Shown here in pieces: positions 38,179 through 46,638 of a stretch of 64,000 bases of DNA. The notes under the pieces were generated by a model that ran no database searches, had not been told where the DNA came from, and saw nothing but the letters and a program-made list of their open reading frames with translations. Every line of letters starts with the position of its first letter. Within the stretch, counting starts at the first letter, position 1. The DNA comes from Lysinibacillus boronitolerans JCM 21713 = 10a = NBRC 103108 (GTDB lineage Bacteria; Bacillota; Bacilli; Bacillales_A; Planococcaceae), in NCBI RefSeq assembly GCF_000772935.1, contig NZ_JPVR01000060.1, positions 1-64,000 on the forward strand, given 5' to 3'. The position numbers and the translations under genes were made by a program.

Positions 38179-39321
38179 TTAAATAAAGTAAACAATCAAG
38201 CCTTGCACAATCCCAATCAATCCACCAAGCACTGCACCTAATACAGTAATCATTTTAAACTCACGTTTAGAAATGCCTAATACAAGTTCCTCTAATTTCT
38301 CTACTGGGAATGAGTCTACCTGCTCTCGCACTACTTCTTGTAAGTTTAAACGTTTTAGTACATCCTCAAGTTTTTCCTCTGCCTTCACAAAAGCCTTTTC
38401 TATAACCTGTGGAATCACGGTATACTTTGCCCACTCATTTCCTTCAGGCCAATAATAAGAAATCGGTTGATTTAAACGTTCAGAGATTGCTAATTGTTCT
38501 TTCACGTACACTTGTAATTTCGATAAAATGGGGTCAAATTGAACATCTTGCAAAAAGTCCATAGCTGGTCGATCTTTGAATTTTTCCCATTCCTGTGAAA
38601 ATATTTTTGTTAGTAATGTTGTTGTTCCTGGTGCTTGTAAAAACTTCACAAGCTCACGTTGAACTTTCCCAACTAGTGAAGTGGAATCACCTAAGAACAT
38701 ATTGATCATGCCGCCTAGAGATCCTTTGGATGATAAAAAGTCATCAATCATTGCCTTAATCGTCATTTCGCCTTCAGGTGATAAAAAATAATCCTCGCCT
38801 TTTTCTAAAATATGCTGAACCGCTACTGGAATTTTAGCATCAATCGTATTTTGGATATCCTCAGATAGCAATGTACGAATTGATTTTGTTGATAGTGTAT
38901 TCTTTACTGACGAAAATTGTCCCTCTACAATTGCTTCAACCTTCTGCTCAATGGTAGCAGGCATATGCGAAAACCCGGCTAAGTTTAGCCAATCCTGAAT
39001 TGTTTTGTCGTTTGTAAAGATTGTTTCTTCAACTTTTGTTTGTACAAAGTGCTCTACTTTGTCTTGAATATCCTTTGAGAAAAACTTTTTTCTAAATGTT
39101 TCGGGAGTTAGTAAATAATTTACTACTGTAAGACCCAGCTGTTTCGCTAATTCATCACGTCGTTTGGGTATAAGACCGGGTGTAAACGGTAATCGCCAAT
39201 TTTTAATATATATCGCTTTATATGGGCGAAAAAGCATTTTAATGGCTAAGTGATTTGTAACGCCCCCAATTGCAGCCCCAATGAAAGCCATGAAAAGTAA
39301 TGTCACTATAAAATTATCCAT
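38179..39321 (-). CDS. yheB: DUF445 membrane protein YheB
   Basis: 380 residues. An N-terminal helix with GGVTNHLAIKMLFRPYKA and PFTPGLIPKRRDELAKQLG, and a final C-terminal helix (MITVLGAVLGGLIGIVQGLIVYFI), are the DUF445 signatures. The long middle is helical and cytoplasmic. Both termini anchor in the membrane. In B. subtilis the same pair yheA-yheB is reported in spore envelope/germination contexts; function not defined. Confidence 0.9.
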   Translation of the reverse strand: MDNFIVTLLFMAFIGAAIGGVTNHLAIKMLFRPYKAIYIKNWRLPFTPGLIPKRRDELAKQLGLTVVNYLLTPETFRKKFFSKDIQDKVEHFVQTKVEETIFTNDKTIQDWLNLAGFSHMPATIEQKVEAIVEGQFSSVKNTLSTKSIRTLLSEDIQNTIDAKIPVAVQHILEKGEDYFLSPEGEMTIKAMIDDFLSSKGSLGGMINMFLGDSTSLVGKVQRELVKFLQAPGTTTLLTKIFSQEWEKFKDRPAMDFLQDVQFDPILSKLQVYVKEQLAISERLNQPISYYWPEGNEWAKYTVIPQVIEKAFVKAEEKLEDVLKRLNLQEVVREQVDSFPVEKLEELVLGISKREFKMITVLGAVLGGLIGIVQGLIVYFI

Positions 39322-39528
39322 TAGTATCCTCTCATTTCAATTGTATTCAAGATTGGCGTTTTTTGTCGCCTTCTGCACCCATTATAGCAGAGCAATGATT
39401 TTCAACGAAAGAAATACCTCTTTAGAATTTCAATGTCATCCTATTTACTTCTATGAAAAGTGAATAGTTGCAAAAATACCGTTATACTTGAATAATATGA
39501 CTACATACTATAGAAACGAGGTTTGATG

Positions 39529-39732
39529 ATGATTCAACATTTCAGTTTTAAACCACTATTTGAAAACACGCAACTACCTGGTTGGACTATTTCATTTTTT
39601 TATCAACGAGAACGATACCAAGCGGAGTATTTAAAGGACGGTACGATTGAGTGGATAGGGGCCATTCCATCAGACGAGGAGGCTGTTAAAAAAATGATAC
39701 ATGAGCTTATGCTGTTTCATGTATACGATTAA
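39529..39732 (+). CDS. yheE: YheE-like small protein
   Basis: 67 residues. It follows the YheE pattern: IQHFSFKPLFENTQLPGW at the start and the EEAVKKMIHELMLFHVYD end. Soluble; unknown function. Start taken at the third of TTG-ATG-ATG codons, since GAGG lies seven bases upstream. Divergent from yheB, the same neighbourhood as in B. subtilis. Confidence 0.85.
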   Translation: MIQHFSFKPLFENTQLPGWTISFFYQRERYQAEYLKDGTIEWIGAIPSDEEAVKKMIHELMLFHVYD

Positions 39733-39903
39733 AATCCGTAGTCAATTTTTCATTCTGAACCCGTATAAAAATACCTATATTTACTATAAATAGCACATCA
39801 TTTAAGCTAATTATGTTGAATCATGTTGAAATTTGTATATTTTTCTTATACATTTATGATATCAGCTTAAGAGTAAATGTTTTTTATGCAGGGGGCCATT
39901 TCA

Positions 39904-40320
39904 ATGAGTAAAGTCACACTTTCGGATGACTTAAATAGCTATAATTCAAAAGCATTAATTCGTGTAAAAGTAAAAGAATTTTTTTCAGAATTTTCCGCTA
40001 AAATATTCGAATTAGCGGATGAAGCGGGAGCTGTTAATAGTAAGAAATTCGAGGAACTTTCTGGCTATAAAAGCGACTTTTACAATGAGTATTGCAGTCA
40101 ATTAAAGGGCTTTTTTGATTCTTCTACTAGCTCTTTCGGCAAGAAATCGATTAAAACGTTCTATTTAACGTATAATAATAAGAACTATGTTCTAACACAG
40201 CAAGGCATAACTGAAAAAGCACCTGTTTCTATCGCACCGTTTACAGGTGTGATACCTTTCAAGGAAACGGTCCATGATGTTGAAAAAGCGTGTTTAAAAT
40301 TACGCTTCCAGCAAGAATAA
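39904..40320 (+). CDS. Hypothetical protein
   Basis: 138 residues, ATG with GGGGG eight bases before. Soluble and charged, mostly helical in the first 80 residues (IRVKVKEFFSEFSAKIFELADEAG), then a beta-like SIKTFYLTYNNKNYVLTQQG. No known domain recognised. A 16-bp-stem terminator follows, so it is a single-gene unit. The 171 bases before it hold no other gene. Confidence 0.6.
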   Translation: MSKVTLSDDLNSYNSKALIRVKVKEFFSEFSAKIFELADEAGAVNSKKFEELSGYKSDFYNEYCSQLKGFFDSSTSSFGKKSIKTFYLTYNNKNYVLTQQGITEKAPVSIAPFTGVIPFKETVHDVEKACLKLRFQQE

Positions 40321-40337
40321 ATAGGGTAAACGTTTAG

Positions 40338-40376
40338 AAAGGGGGAGTCTCAATGAGCATTTGAGACTCCCCCTTT
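40338..40376 (+). terminator. Strong intrinsic terminator
   Basis: Arms AAAGGGGGAGTCTCAA and TTGAGACTCCCCCTTT with a six-base loop. Confidence 0.88.
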
Positions 40377-40676
40377 ACTATAAAAAATAATTCATTTAAA
40401 AAAATCCGCAAGCTAAAGCACTCTTGAGATTTTTGACGTGTCGTATTATATGAGATGCAAAATGCTTCTTTCCCTAAACAAACTATCTTTGATCTTTTTA
40501 AAGTTAGCATATAGTACTGGTAAATACAATCTTTTGGTAGTTGAATCTAGCGACTTTTTTCGCAAATGCCTCTTAATAAACAAACGAAAAAATCGTTGTC
40601 AATATTTGTGTTTTTCTTTTAAATAATTTATGATTGAAACATCCAACAATTTTTTAAATCATAGGAGGTGTACACT

Positions 40677-40748
40677 TTGTTTACTTCCCTCATTCGGGCG
40701 GGAACAAAGGAATTATTTGGACGGAGACATATTGGAGATAACCATTAG
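40677..40748 (+). CDS. Putative 23-residue leader peptide before the CNNM transporter gene
   Basis: TTG start with a perfect AGGAGGTG ribosome site (40663-40670) at an eight-base gap. The frame reads MFTSLIRAGTKE then LFGRRHIGDNH and stops at 40748, overlapping the start of the transporter gene in another frame. This is the strongest ribosome site in the region, yet it does not fit the transporter frame. Either it is a translated leader that couples to the transporter, or a recent frame change separated the site from its gene. It is unproven. Confidence 0.45.
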   Translation: MFTSLIRAGTKELFGRRHIGDNH

Positions 40749-42069
40749 GTTGGCGGCATTCGCCCTACTAATTATAATGACTGGATTTTTCGTTGCAACT
40801 GAATTTGCAATCGTAAAAGTGAGATCTACCCGCATTGATCAATTGCTCGCGGAAGGGCATAAAAAAGCGAAAAATGCAAAACGTGTTGTTTCAGATTTAG
40901 ATGAGTACTTATCTGCCTGTCAGCTAGGTATTACCATCACTGCACTTGGTTTAGGTTGGTTAGGTGAACCTACATTTGAAATCATTTTGCACCCAGTGTT
41001 TGAATTTCTAAATTTGAATGGTAGTATTACATCTATCCTTTCATTCATACTTGCATTCTCAATCGTTACGTTTATGCATGTTGTTATTGGGGAATTGGCG
41101 CCAAAAACATTAGCCATCCAAAAAGCAGAATTTGTCACATTAAACTTTTCTGGCCCATTAATTATCTTCCACAATATTACGTATCCTATCATTAAGTTAT
41201 TAAACGGCTCTGCCCGTGGTTTAACAGGTCTTTTCGGCTTAAAAATGATGTCAGAATCAGAAGTAGCTCACACAGAGGAAGAGTTGCGTATGATTTTGTC
41301 GGATAGTTTAAAAGGTGGAGAAATTAATAACTCAGAATATGAATATGTTAACAGTATTTTCGAGTTCTCAGATCGTCTTGCAAAAGAAATTATGGTTCCT
41401 CGAACTGAAATTGTCGGCATTGAAAAAGAGCTAACGATTAAAGAAGTTTTTGATTTAATGGGTGTTGAGCAATATACTCGTTATCCAATTCTGGATGGAG
41501 ATAAAGATCATATTATTGGCTTAGTTAACATGAAGCATTTATTAACCGCTTACATTAAAGATTCTAAAAATGGTGATAAGCCAGTTATTGATTATATGCA
41601 ACCTATTATTCGAGTGATGGAAACAACGCAAATTAACGATCTATTACTAAAAATTCAACGTGAGCGTATTCATATGGCCATTTTAATGGATGAATATGGC
41701 GGAACATCTGGTTTAGTGACGATTGAAGATATTATTGAGGAAATTGTCGGCGATATTCAAGATGAATTTGATGAAGACGAAATCCCGGAAGTACAAGAAA
41801 TTGCAGAAAATCATTTTATTTTAGATGCGAAGATGCTTCTTGAAAATGTAAATGATATGCTTGGTACTGACATAGAAGATGATGATATTGATACTATCGG
41901 TGGTTGGTTCATGACGAAGCGTTTTGATGCGGTCGAAGGAGACAGTATTCAAGAGCAAGGTTTTGAATTTATCGCAAAAGAATTAGATGGTCACCATATT
42001 TTATACTTAGAAGTTCTGAAATTACCTAACAGTGATTTATCAAATGAATATGACGCAGTCATTGATTAA
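40717..42069 (+). CDS. CNNM/CorC-type transporter (MpfA/YhdP-like)
   Basis: About 450 residues. A DUF21 membrane domain with four helices (about 5-30, 65-90, 100-130, 140-165; VIGELAPKTLAIQKAE) is followed by paired CBS domains (about 215-335: IMVPRTEIVGIEK, HMAILMDEYGGTSGLVTIEDIIEEIVGDI) and a CorC_HlyC domain (DTIGGWF, DGHHILYLEV). The closest described relative is MpfA of B. subtilis, tied to Mg2+ efflux. TTG at 40717 with AAAGG six bases upstream fits the family N-terminus; the frame stays open to 40630. Confidence 0.88.
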   Translation: MDGDILEITIRLAAFALLIIMTGFFVATEFAIVKVRSTRIDQLLAEGHKKAKNAKRVVSDLDEYLSACQLGITITALGLGWLGEPTFEIILHPVFEFLNLNGSITSILSFILAFSIVTFMHVVIGELAPKTLAIQKAEFVTLNFSGPLIIFHNITYPIIKLLNGSARGLTGLFGLKMMSESEVAHTEEELRMILSDSLKGGEINNSEYEYVNSIFEFSDRLAKEIMVPRTEIVGIEKELTIKEVFDLMGVEQYTRYPILDGDKDHIIGLVNMKHLLTAYIKDSKNGDKPVIDYMQPIIRVMETTQINDLLLKIQRERIHMAILMDEYGGTSGLVTIEDIIEEIVGDIQDEFDEDEIPEVQEIAENHFILDAKMLLENVNDMLGTDIEDDDIDTIGGWFMTKRFDAVEGDSIQEQGFEFIAKELDGHHILYLEVLKLPNSDLSNEYDAVID

Positions 42070-42193
42070 AATTGAATTGAATTGCCATACTCGTCGTGGT
42101 ACTATTAGAAGCACGCTTGTAATCTAGGCTATAAATATGGTCTTTTCTTCACACCTTATAGAGGTGGGAGCAACGTCCGTAATAAATAGATGA

Positions 42194-42229
42194 AAACGAC
42201 TCCCTTTTTAAAAGGGGGTCGTTTTCTAA
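42194..42229 (+). terminator. Intrinsic terminator between the CNNM and cation-efflux genes
   Basis: Arms AAAACGACTCCC and GGGGGTCGTTTT with an A-T loop, about 125 bases past the CNNM stop and 30 before the next start codon; it could act as an attenuator for the downstream gene. An inverted repeat CACCT-N5-AGGTG precedes it; I recognise no known riboswitch. Confidence 0.7.
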
Positions 42230-42259
42230 TGTCCGAAAGTTTTGCGAGGAGGAAACAAA

Positions 42260-43135
42260 ATGGAGCTCTATACAAATTTACGTCAAGGGGAAAAAGGTGC
42301 ATGGCTATCCATTGGTACATATCTAATCCTAAGCTCTGCTAAGCTAACAATAGGCTACATTGGTACATCTGAGGCACTGAAGGCAGATGGTTTAAACAAC
42401 ACCACTGATATCATTGCATCCATCGCGGTACTGATTGGTTTACGTATTGCCCAAAGACCACCTGATTCCAATCACCAATACGGACATTTACGTGCTGAGA
42501 CTGTTGCTTCTTTAGTAGCATCGTTCATTATGCTTGTTGTTGGTCTCCAAGTATTAGTTAGTTCACTAAAAAGCTTGTGGGAGCCCACTGGTACAACACC
42601 TTCACTGTTAACGGCCTATGTAGCAATAGGTAGTGCAGTTGTGATGTATGTGGTTTACCGCTATAATTTAGCACTATCTAAAAAAATAAAAAGTGCCGCT
42701 GTTAAAGCAGCTGCCTTTGACAATCGCTCTGATGCACTTGTCAGTATAGGTACAGCCATTGGTATTTTTGGAGCCATTTTCGGCTTTCCGATCATTGATT
42801 CACTTACAGCTCTCATTGTTGCCTTTTTAATTATTAAAACAGCAGTAGAAATTTTTTGGGAAGCTGTTCAAAGTCTTACAGATGCATTTGATATTGATGA
42901 AGTTGAAACGTTATCGGTGTTAATCCGTAACGTGGACGGAGTGATAGAGCTTTTAGATTTTAAAGGACGTGCACATGGCAATATGTACTTCATCGACGTA
43001 ACCGTTACAGTGGATCCTTATTTAAATGTCTTTGAAAGTCATCGCATAACCGAAGAAATCGAACATACCATTATGCGTGAAAATCGCTTTTGTCAGGTTC
43101 TTGTGCATATTGAGCCACATATAATTTCTCAATAA
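42260..43135 (+). CDS. Cation diffusion facilitator (Mn efflux type)
   Basis: 291 residues, six transmembrane helices with paired metal-site motifs: LKADGLNNTTDIIAS in helix II and AAFDNRSDALVSIG in helix V, giving the Asn/Asp-Asp ligands seen in manganese exporters such as MneP, followed by a C-terminal cytoplasmic domain (about 210-291). Exports a divalent cation, probably Mn2+, by proton exchange. GAGGAGG lies eight bases before the ATG. No MntR box seen. Confidence 0.87.
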   Translation: MELYTNLRQGEKGAWLSIGTYLILSSAKLTIGYIGTSEALKADGLNNTTDIIASIAVLIGLRIAQRPPDSNHQYGHLRAETVASLVASFIMLVVGLQVLVSSLKSLWEPTGTTPSLLTAYVAIGSAVVMYVVYRYNLALSKKIKSAAVKAAAFDNRSDALVSIGTAIGIFGAIFGFPIIDSLTALIVAFLIIKTAVEIFWEAVQSLTDAFDIDEVETLSVLIRNVDGVIELLDFKGRAHGNMYFIDVTVTVDPYLNVFESHRITEEIEHTIMRENRFCQVLVHIEPHIISQ

Positions 43136-43144
43136 AACGAAGAT

Positions 43145-43183
43145 AAGTCTCCTACCAATTGAATGGTAAGAGACTTTTTTTAT
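43145..43183. terminator. Terminator between the cation-efflux and zinc-ribbon genes
   Basis: Stem AGTCTC-TACCA with TGGTA-GAGACT, followed by a T7 run on the plus strand; convergent genes on both sides. Confidence 0.8.
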
Positions 43184-43917
43184 TTAATAGCTATATAAAT
43201 ATCCACTTGCGATTCATGTGGATTAGCGCATCGTTCATCATACAGTTCAAAGTCGCCTGTATATGTTCGTTCAACTTTAGATTTTGCAAACCATGCCCAA
43301 ATCTCTTGCCAGGTTTGGATGACAACTTCAGGCATCGTGCCTTTATCTGATGTAAATACTAGATACTTAGCTGCTGGAATCATTTTAACTACTAAATCAG
43401 TTGGAATGTCATCATTATTTACCTCTACTCCTAGTGTAAGAGTATAATTACCATTCACATCCGTCTCATAGTCTGAATACAAACCAAAGACATGACCATT
43501 TTTTCGTTCGGCTATTTGGCCCGCAATATTTTGCTGATAAAAGTGATCCCATAATTGTGGAATTTTAGCATGCTCTGTTATTTCATTTGCATTACTTGTT
43601 TGAGTTGAAATACCTACGATGTTAAATGCGGTTAATTCAACTACTTTTGGTTCCTTCCCCTCACTTTTTCTCCATCGCTTCAAACTTGGTAAAAAGGAAG
43701 TCAGCATATTACGTGCTTCGTTTTCCGGCATACCACCGTCCTTAAGATGTGGTACACAAATTTCGATCATTTCTTCTACTGTTAACTGGGGTTGTTTAAA
43801 CTTGCCTCCCTCGTAACAATATATACAATACTCCAGACTTTTGTCTCCTTCTTTTTCAGTACCCAATAACGCCTCTTCTACTAAAGGCATACCACAGCTT
43901 TGACAATAGCTTTGCAT
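43180..43917 (-). CDS. Zinc-ribbon plus GyrI-like effector-binding protein
   Basis: 245 residues. An N-terminal zinc ribbon with CQSCGMPL and CIYCYEGG (two CxxC knuckles, residues 5-40), a helical linker, then a C-terminal GyrI/AraC-effector-binding domain (about 85-245: VVELTAFNIVGISTQTSN, AAKYLVFTSDKGTMPEVVIQTWQEIWAWF). Such domains bind small molecules. It is 65 bases from the end of the WYL regulator gene, so likely co-transcribed and co-regulated. Start 43917: GGTGG is seven bases upstream. Confidence 0.8.
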   Translation of the reverse strand: MQSYCQSCGMPLVEEALLGTEKEGDKSLEYCIYCYEGGKFKQPQLTVEEMIEICVPHLKDGGMPENEARNMLTSFLPSLKRWRKSEGKEPKVVELTAFNIVGISTQTSNANEITEHAKIPQLWDHFYQQNIAGQIAERKNGHVFGLYSDYETDVNGNYTLTLGVEVNNDDIPTDLVVKMIPAAKYLVFTSDKGTMPEVVIQTWQEIWAWFAKSKVERTYTGDFELYDERCANPHESQVDIYIAIK

Positions 43918-43982
43918 CGTCATTCCACCTTTCACTTTATTTGTACTTACTATAGCAAAGGAAACCTGACAACTGTCTGTCA

Positions 43983-44909
43983 TCAATTATCTAGATTTTT
44001 ATATAATTGAACAATTTCTAAAGCTCGATTTTGGATTATATCTCTTATATAAGGTGGTTCCATAATTTTAATGCGATGCCCAAAGCTTAACAAGAAGCCA
44101 TAAAGCCATTCATCTTCGGGTATAGATATATAAATCATGGATCGTTCATGGTCTATATGCTCTGCACCAAAGGATTCCTCCACCAATGTTGTAATGTCTT
44201 TATCAAAAGAAATGACTAAATCGACTACGTTTTGCGGTTGATGCCATTCTTTACCCCAAGGGAGTTCACTTAAATTCACTTCCTTACGCTCAAAGGTCGA
44301 ATCAACTTGAAGCAAATGTTTCATTCTCGCAAGCTTAAATAAACGAAAGTCCTTTCTTAATGTACAATAGCCATACAAATACCATATCTTCCCTTTTTGA
44401 ACAATTGTATGTGGTTCGACTATTCTGCTTGTTTGCTCACCATAAGTAGTAGAATAATGAAACCTTATACAACGCTTACTCTGTATTGCTGTCTTGAGCG
44501 TCGTAATATGCTCTTTAAAGAGAGCGTTTGGTCCCCATGGACTAAGATCCACGAATAGATGGTCCATCGATTGTTTTACATGATCATCCGCAATACTCGT
44601 TATTTTCTCAAGCACTGCTTCAGCGTGGGAATCTTCATAGGTAGTCAAAGCACTTTTAATCGCGATAGAAAGTGATGTGAGCTCATCCTTCGTCAACACT
44701 TGTTTATCAACACGATAGCCATCGATTAAACTAATGCCACCGTTTACGCCTTGCTGACTAATAACAGGTACACCAGCACAGCTCAGTGTTTCAATATCTC
44801 GATAAATTGTACGAATTGACACATTAAATAGCTCTGCTAATTCTTGTGCCTTAACTTTTTTTCGGTTGATTAAAATCATTGTCATTGTGAGAAGACGCTC
44901 TAATTTCAT
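43983..44909 (-). CDS. WYL-domain transcriptional regulator (YafY family)
   Basis: 308 residues. An N-terminal helix-turn-helix of DeoR type (MKLERLLTMTMILINRKKVKAQELAELFNVSIRTIYRDIETL) is followed by a WYL domain (about 135-215: RCIRFHYSTTYGEQTSRIVEPHTIVQKGKIWYLYGYC) and a C-terminal WCX region. WYL proteins sense nucleotides or nucleic acid ends. The ATG at 44909 follows AAAGGAG. A probable promoter and four phased 11-bp repeats lie upstream. Confidence 0.88.
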   Translation of the reverse strand: MKLERLLTMTMILINRKKVKAQELAELFNVSIRTIYRDIETLSCAGVPVISQQGVNGGISLIDGYRVDKQVLTKDELTSLSIAIKSALTTYEDSHAEAVLEKITSIADDHVKQSMDHLFVDLSPWGPNALFKEHITTLKTAIQSKRCIRFHYSTTYGEQTSRIVEPHTIVQKGKIWYLYGYCTLRKDFRLFKLARMKHLLQVDSTFERKEVNLSELPWGKEWHQPQNVVDLVISFDKDITTLVEESFGAEHIDHERSMIYISIPEDEWLYGFLLSFGHRIKIMEPPYIRDIIQNRALEIVQLYKNLDN

Positions 44910-44943
44910 GGTAAAATCTCCTTTCATGCTATCCCATTATTCC

Positions 44944-44971
44944 TATATATACCTTCTATTTTAATTAACAA
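44944..44971 (-). promoter_or_regulatory. Probable promoter of the WYL regulator gene
   Basis: On the minus strand TTGTTA (44966-44971), a 16-base spacer and TATATA (44944-44949), 35 bases before the start codon. Confidence 0.5.
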
Positions 44972-44977
44972 CCTATC

Positions 44978-45021
44978 TTTTTAAGTATTTTTTAAGTACT
45001 TTTTGAGTATTTTTTAAGACA
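44978..45021. repeat. Four exact 11-bp tandem repeats upstream of the WYL promoter
   Basis: Units at 44978, 44989, 45000 and 45011 read TTTTTAAGTAT, TTTTTAAGTAC, TTTTTGAGTAT and TTTTTAAGACA. The period equals one helical turn and the array ends six bases from the leftward -35 box. It can be read as phased A-tracts (bent DNA or UP element) or as direct repeats for an activator of the SARP/BTAD type, which bind heptamers at 11-bp period; a BTAD regulator is the next gene. Confidence 0.75.
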
Positions 45022-45465
45022 AATGTACTATAATAACGCCTAATTATTGTTACAACAATTATACTATTTTAACAATAAAAGAAAAAACAAGGCTTTTACT
45101 CCTATGCATCTTATATTCCCAATACTATGTTGTTTCATTTTTGTATAAGAATAGTTTGATTTTAACGCCTAAACAATTATTTCAATTCTCTTAACACAAC
45201 ATAAAAAACTTTTATCTTCTATATAATGAACGGCGAACTTTCTTTGAATGGATTTGACAAGATATGACAACACATATCAGGATTCATTGACTCTCACCCG
45301 TGAAAGAACTACCACATAAATTGCTTTTTTCTAGTATCAAATTTTTAATAGAAAAGTTGAGTGATTTTCACTTTTCTTGCCCTTCACTATATATAGGAAG
45401 CCTCTTCACCCAAAATGAACTAGAGTTTAATGTTTTTAATTTAATTGTATAAAGGAGAGTTTGAT
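45022..45465. other. Long AT-rich gap before the receiver-BTAD gene
   Basis: No coding frame supported. It holds ATTGTT-AC-AACAAT (45046-45059) and two copies of TAACGCCTAA (45034-45043 and 45163-45172). A TTGACA occurs near 45255 without a clear -10 partner. Much longer than other gaps here, which suggests a complex regulatory region. Confidence 0.5.
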
Positions 45466-46587
45466 GTGATTCGAGCCGTTTTAATAGACAATGAACCTTT
45501 AGCTTTACACTATTTTCAAAATAAACTACATGCCTTTCAACAAATACAGGTGATTCAAACCTTTACAAGCGTAGAAGTATTTCTGAATGAACTGCCATCT
45601 ATGGAGTTTGAGGCTATCTTTTTAGAGGTAAAACTTCAAGAATTATCAGGACTTGAGGTTGCTGATATTATCAAAACCGAGCGTCCACAAGTCAGTGTTA
45701 TTTTCATTACCGCCTATCATGAATTTGCATTACAAGCCTATGAAATTGGCAGTCTCGACTATGTATTAAAGCCTATTAGTCATGCACGTTTAGAAAAAAC
45801 AGTAGCACGTATTGAGCATGAATTTTCTATTCAGCAAATGCTTCAACAGGCTTCACAAACTGTATTAAATGTCCAATGCTTCAATCAATTTGCCGTCTAT
45901 AGTAACAATAGTTTAGTGGCGTTTAAAACAGAAAAGACGAAAGAATTGTTTGCTTATTTTATTTTGCATCCAAATATACCAATTCATCGAGATTATTTAA
46001 TTGAAATTCTATGGCCAGATTTAGATTATGTACGAGCCAAATCAAATCTTCATACAGCTCTATCTTATTTAAGGAAAACGCTAAATACAATTGGCTATGA
46101 AAATTGTATTGTCTTTTCAAATAAATACTATATCTTCGAAAAGCCAAATATTGTATGTGATTTATACGACTTTCAAAAACTTCATGAAGATTTTTCACGA
46201 CTCGAAATCCCCTCTATTTCTTTGATTAATCAATGTCTTTCTATTTATAAGAATGGCTTATTTGTTTTTGATGATTATGAATGGGCAACTGCCTATAAAG
46301 ATAAATTAATGAAATCATACATAGAGCTATTAGAAAAAGGGTTTCAAACAACGATTTTTTCAGATACGGAAAGAGCTATGGAATTTTTACATGCATTAAT
46401 AGAATATGATCCCTATAATGAACAAAAGCTTGAGCACTATTTATATACGTTAATACAGGCAGGACTTCATGAACAGGCGCTCAAAATTTTCCAAACATAT
46501 AAGCAAAAACTAGAGGAAGATTTAGCACTATCACCAAGCTCTACATTATTAGAGATATCCAAAAAATTATTTGCTCAACATAAATAA
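45466..46587 (+). CDS. Atypical receiver plus winged-helix plus BTAD regulator (SARP-like)
   Basis: 373 residues, GTG start with AAAGGAGAG upstream. A CheY-like receiver (1-115) has the Lys of DYVLKPI (102) and the Thr of FITAY (82), but the phospho-acceptor position in AIFLEVKL is Glu54 and the acidic pair is Asp8-Asn9. An OmpR-type winged helix (about 135-225: ELFAYFILHPNIPIHRDYLIEILWPD, SNLHTALSYLRKTL) and a BTAD helical-repeat domain (about 245-373) follow, the SARP plan. No kinase gene is adjacent. Probably a phosphorylation-independent activator, with the nearby 11-bp repeats as possible target. Confidence 0.8.
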   Translation: MIRAVLIDNEPLALHYFQNKLHAFQQIQVIQTFTSVEVFLNELPSMEFEAIFLEVKLQELSGLEVADIIKTERPQVSVIFITAYHEFALQAYEIGSLDYVLKPISHARLEKTVARIEHEFSIQQMLQQASQTVLNVQCFNQFAVYSNNSLVAFKTEKTKELFAYFILHPNIPIHRDYLIEILWPDLDYVRAKSNLHTALSYLRKTLNTIGYENCIVFSNKYYIFEKPNIVCDLYDFQKLHEDFSRLEIPSISLINQCLSIYKNGLFVFDDYEWATAYKDKLMKSYIELLEKGFQTTIFSDTERAMEFLHALIEYDPYNEQKLEHYLYTLIQAGLHEQALKIFQTYKQKLEEDLALSPSSTLLEISKKLFAQHK

Positions 46588-46589
46588 TG

Positions 46590-46638
46590 TAAAAAACGGC
46601 GAGTGCTACTATGTGAGTAGAAGCTCGCCGTTTTTTTA
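46590..46638. terminator. Bidirectional terminator
   Basis: Arms AAAAAACGGCGAG and CTCGCCGTTTTTTT with inner pairing, between convergent regulator genes. Confidence 0.9.

Noticed and set aside
40438-40626. 62-codon frame before the CNNM gene
   Set aside because: No ribosome site, composition unlike its neighbours, and it lies in a gap that looks regulatory.
42070-42259. Metal riboswitch (yybP-ykoY or NiCo) before the cation-efflux gene
   Set aside because: Hairpins are present but none of the conserved core sequences of those classes could be matched by eye.
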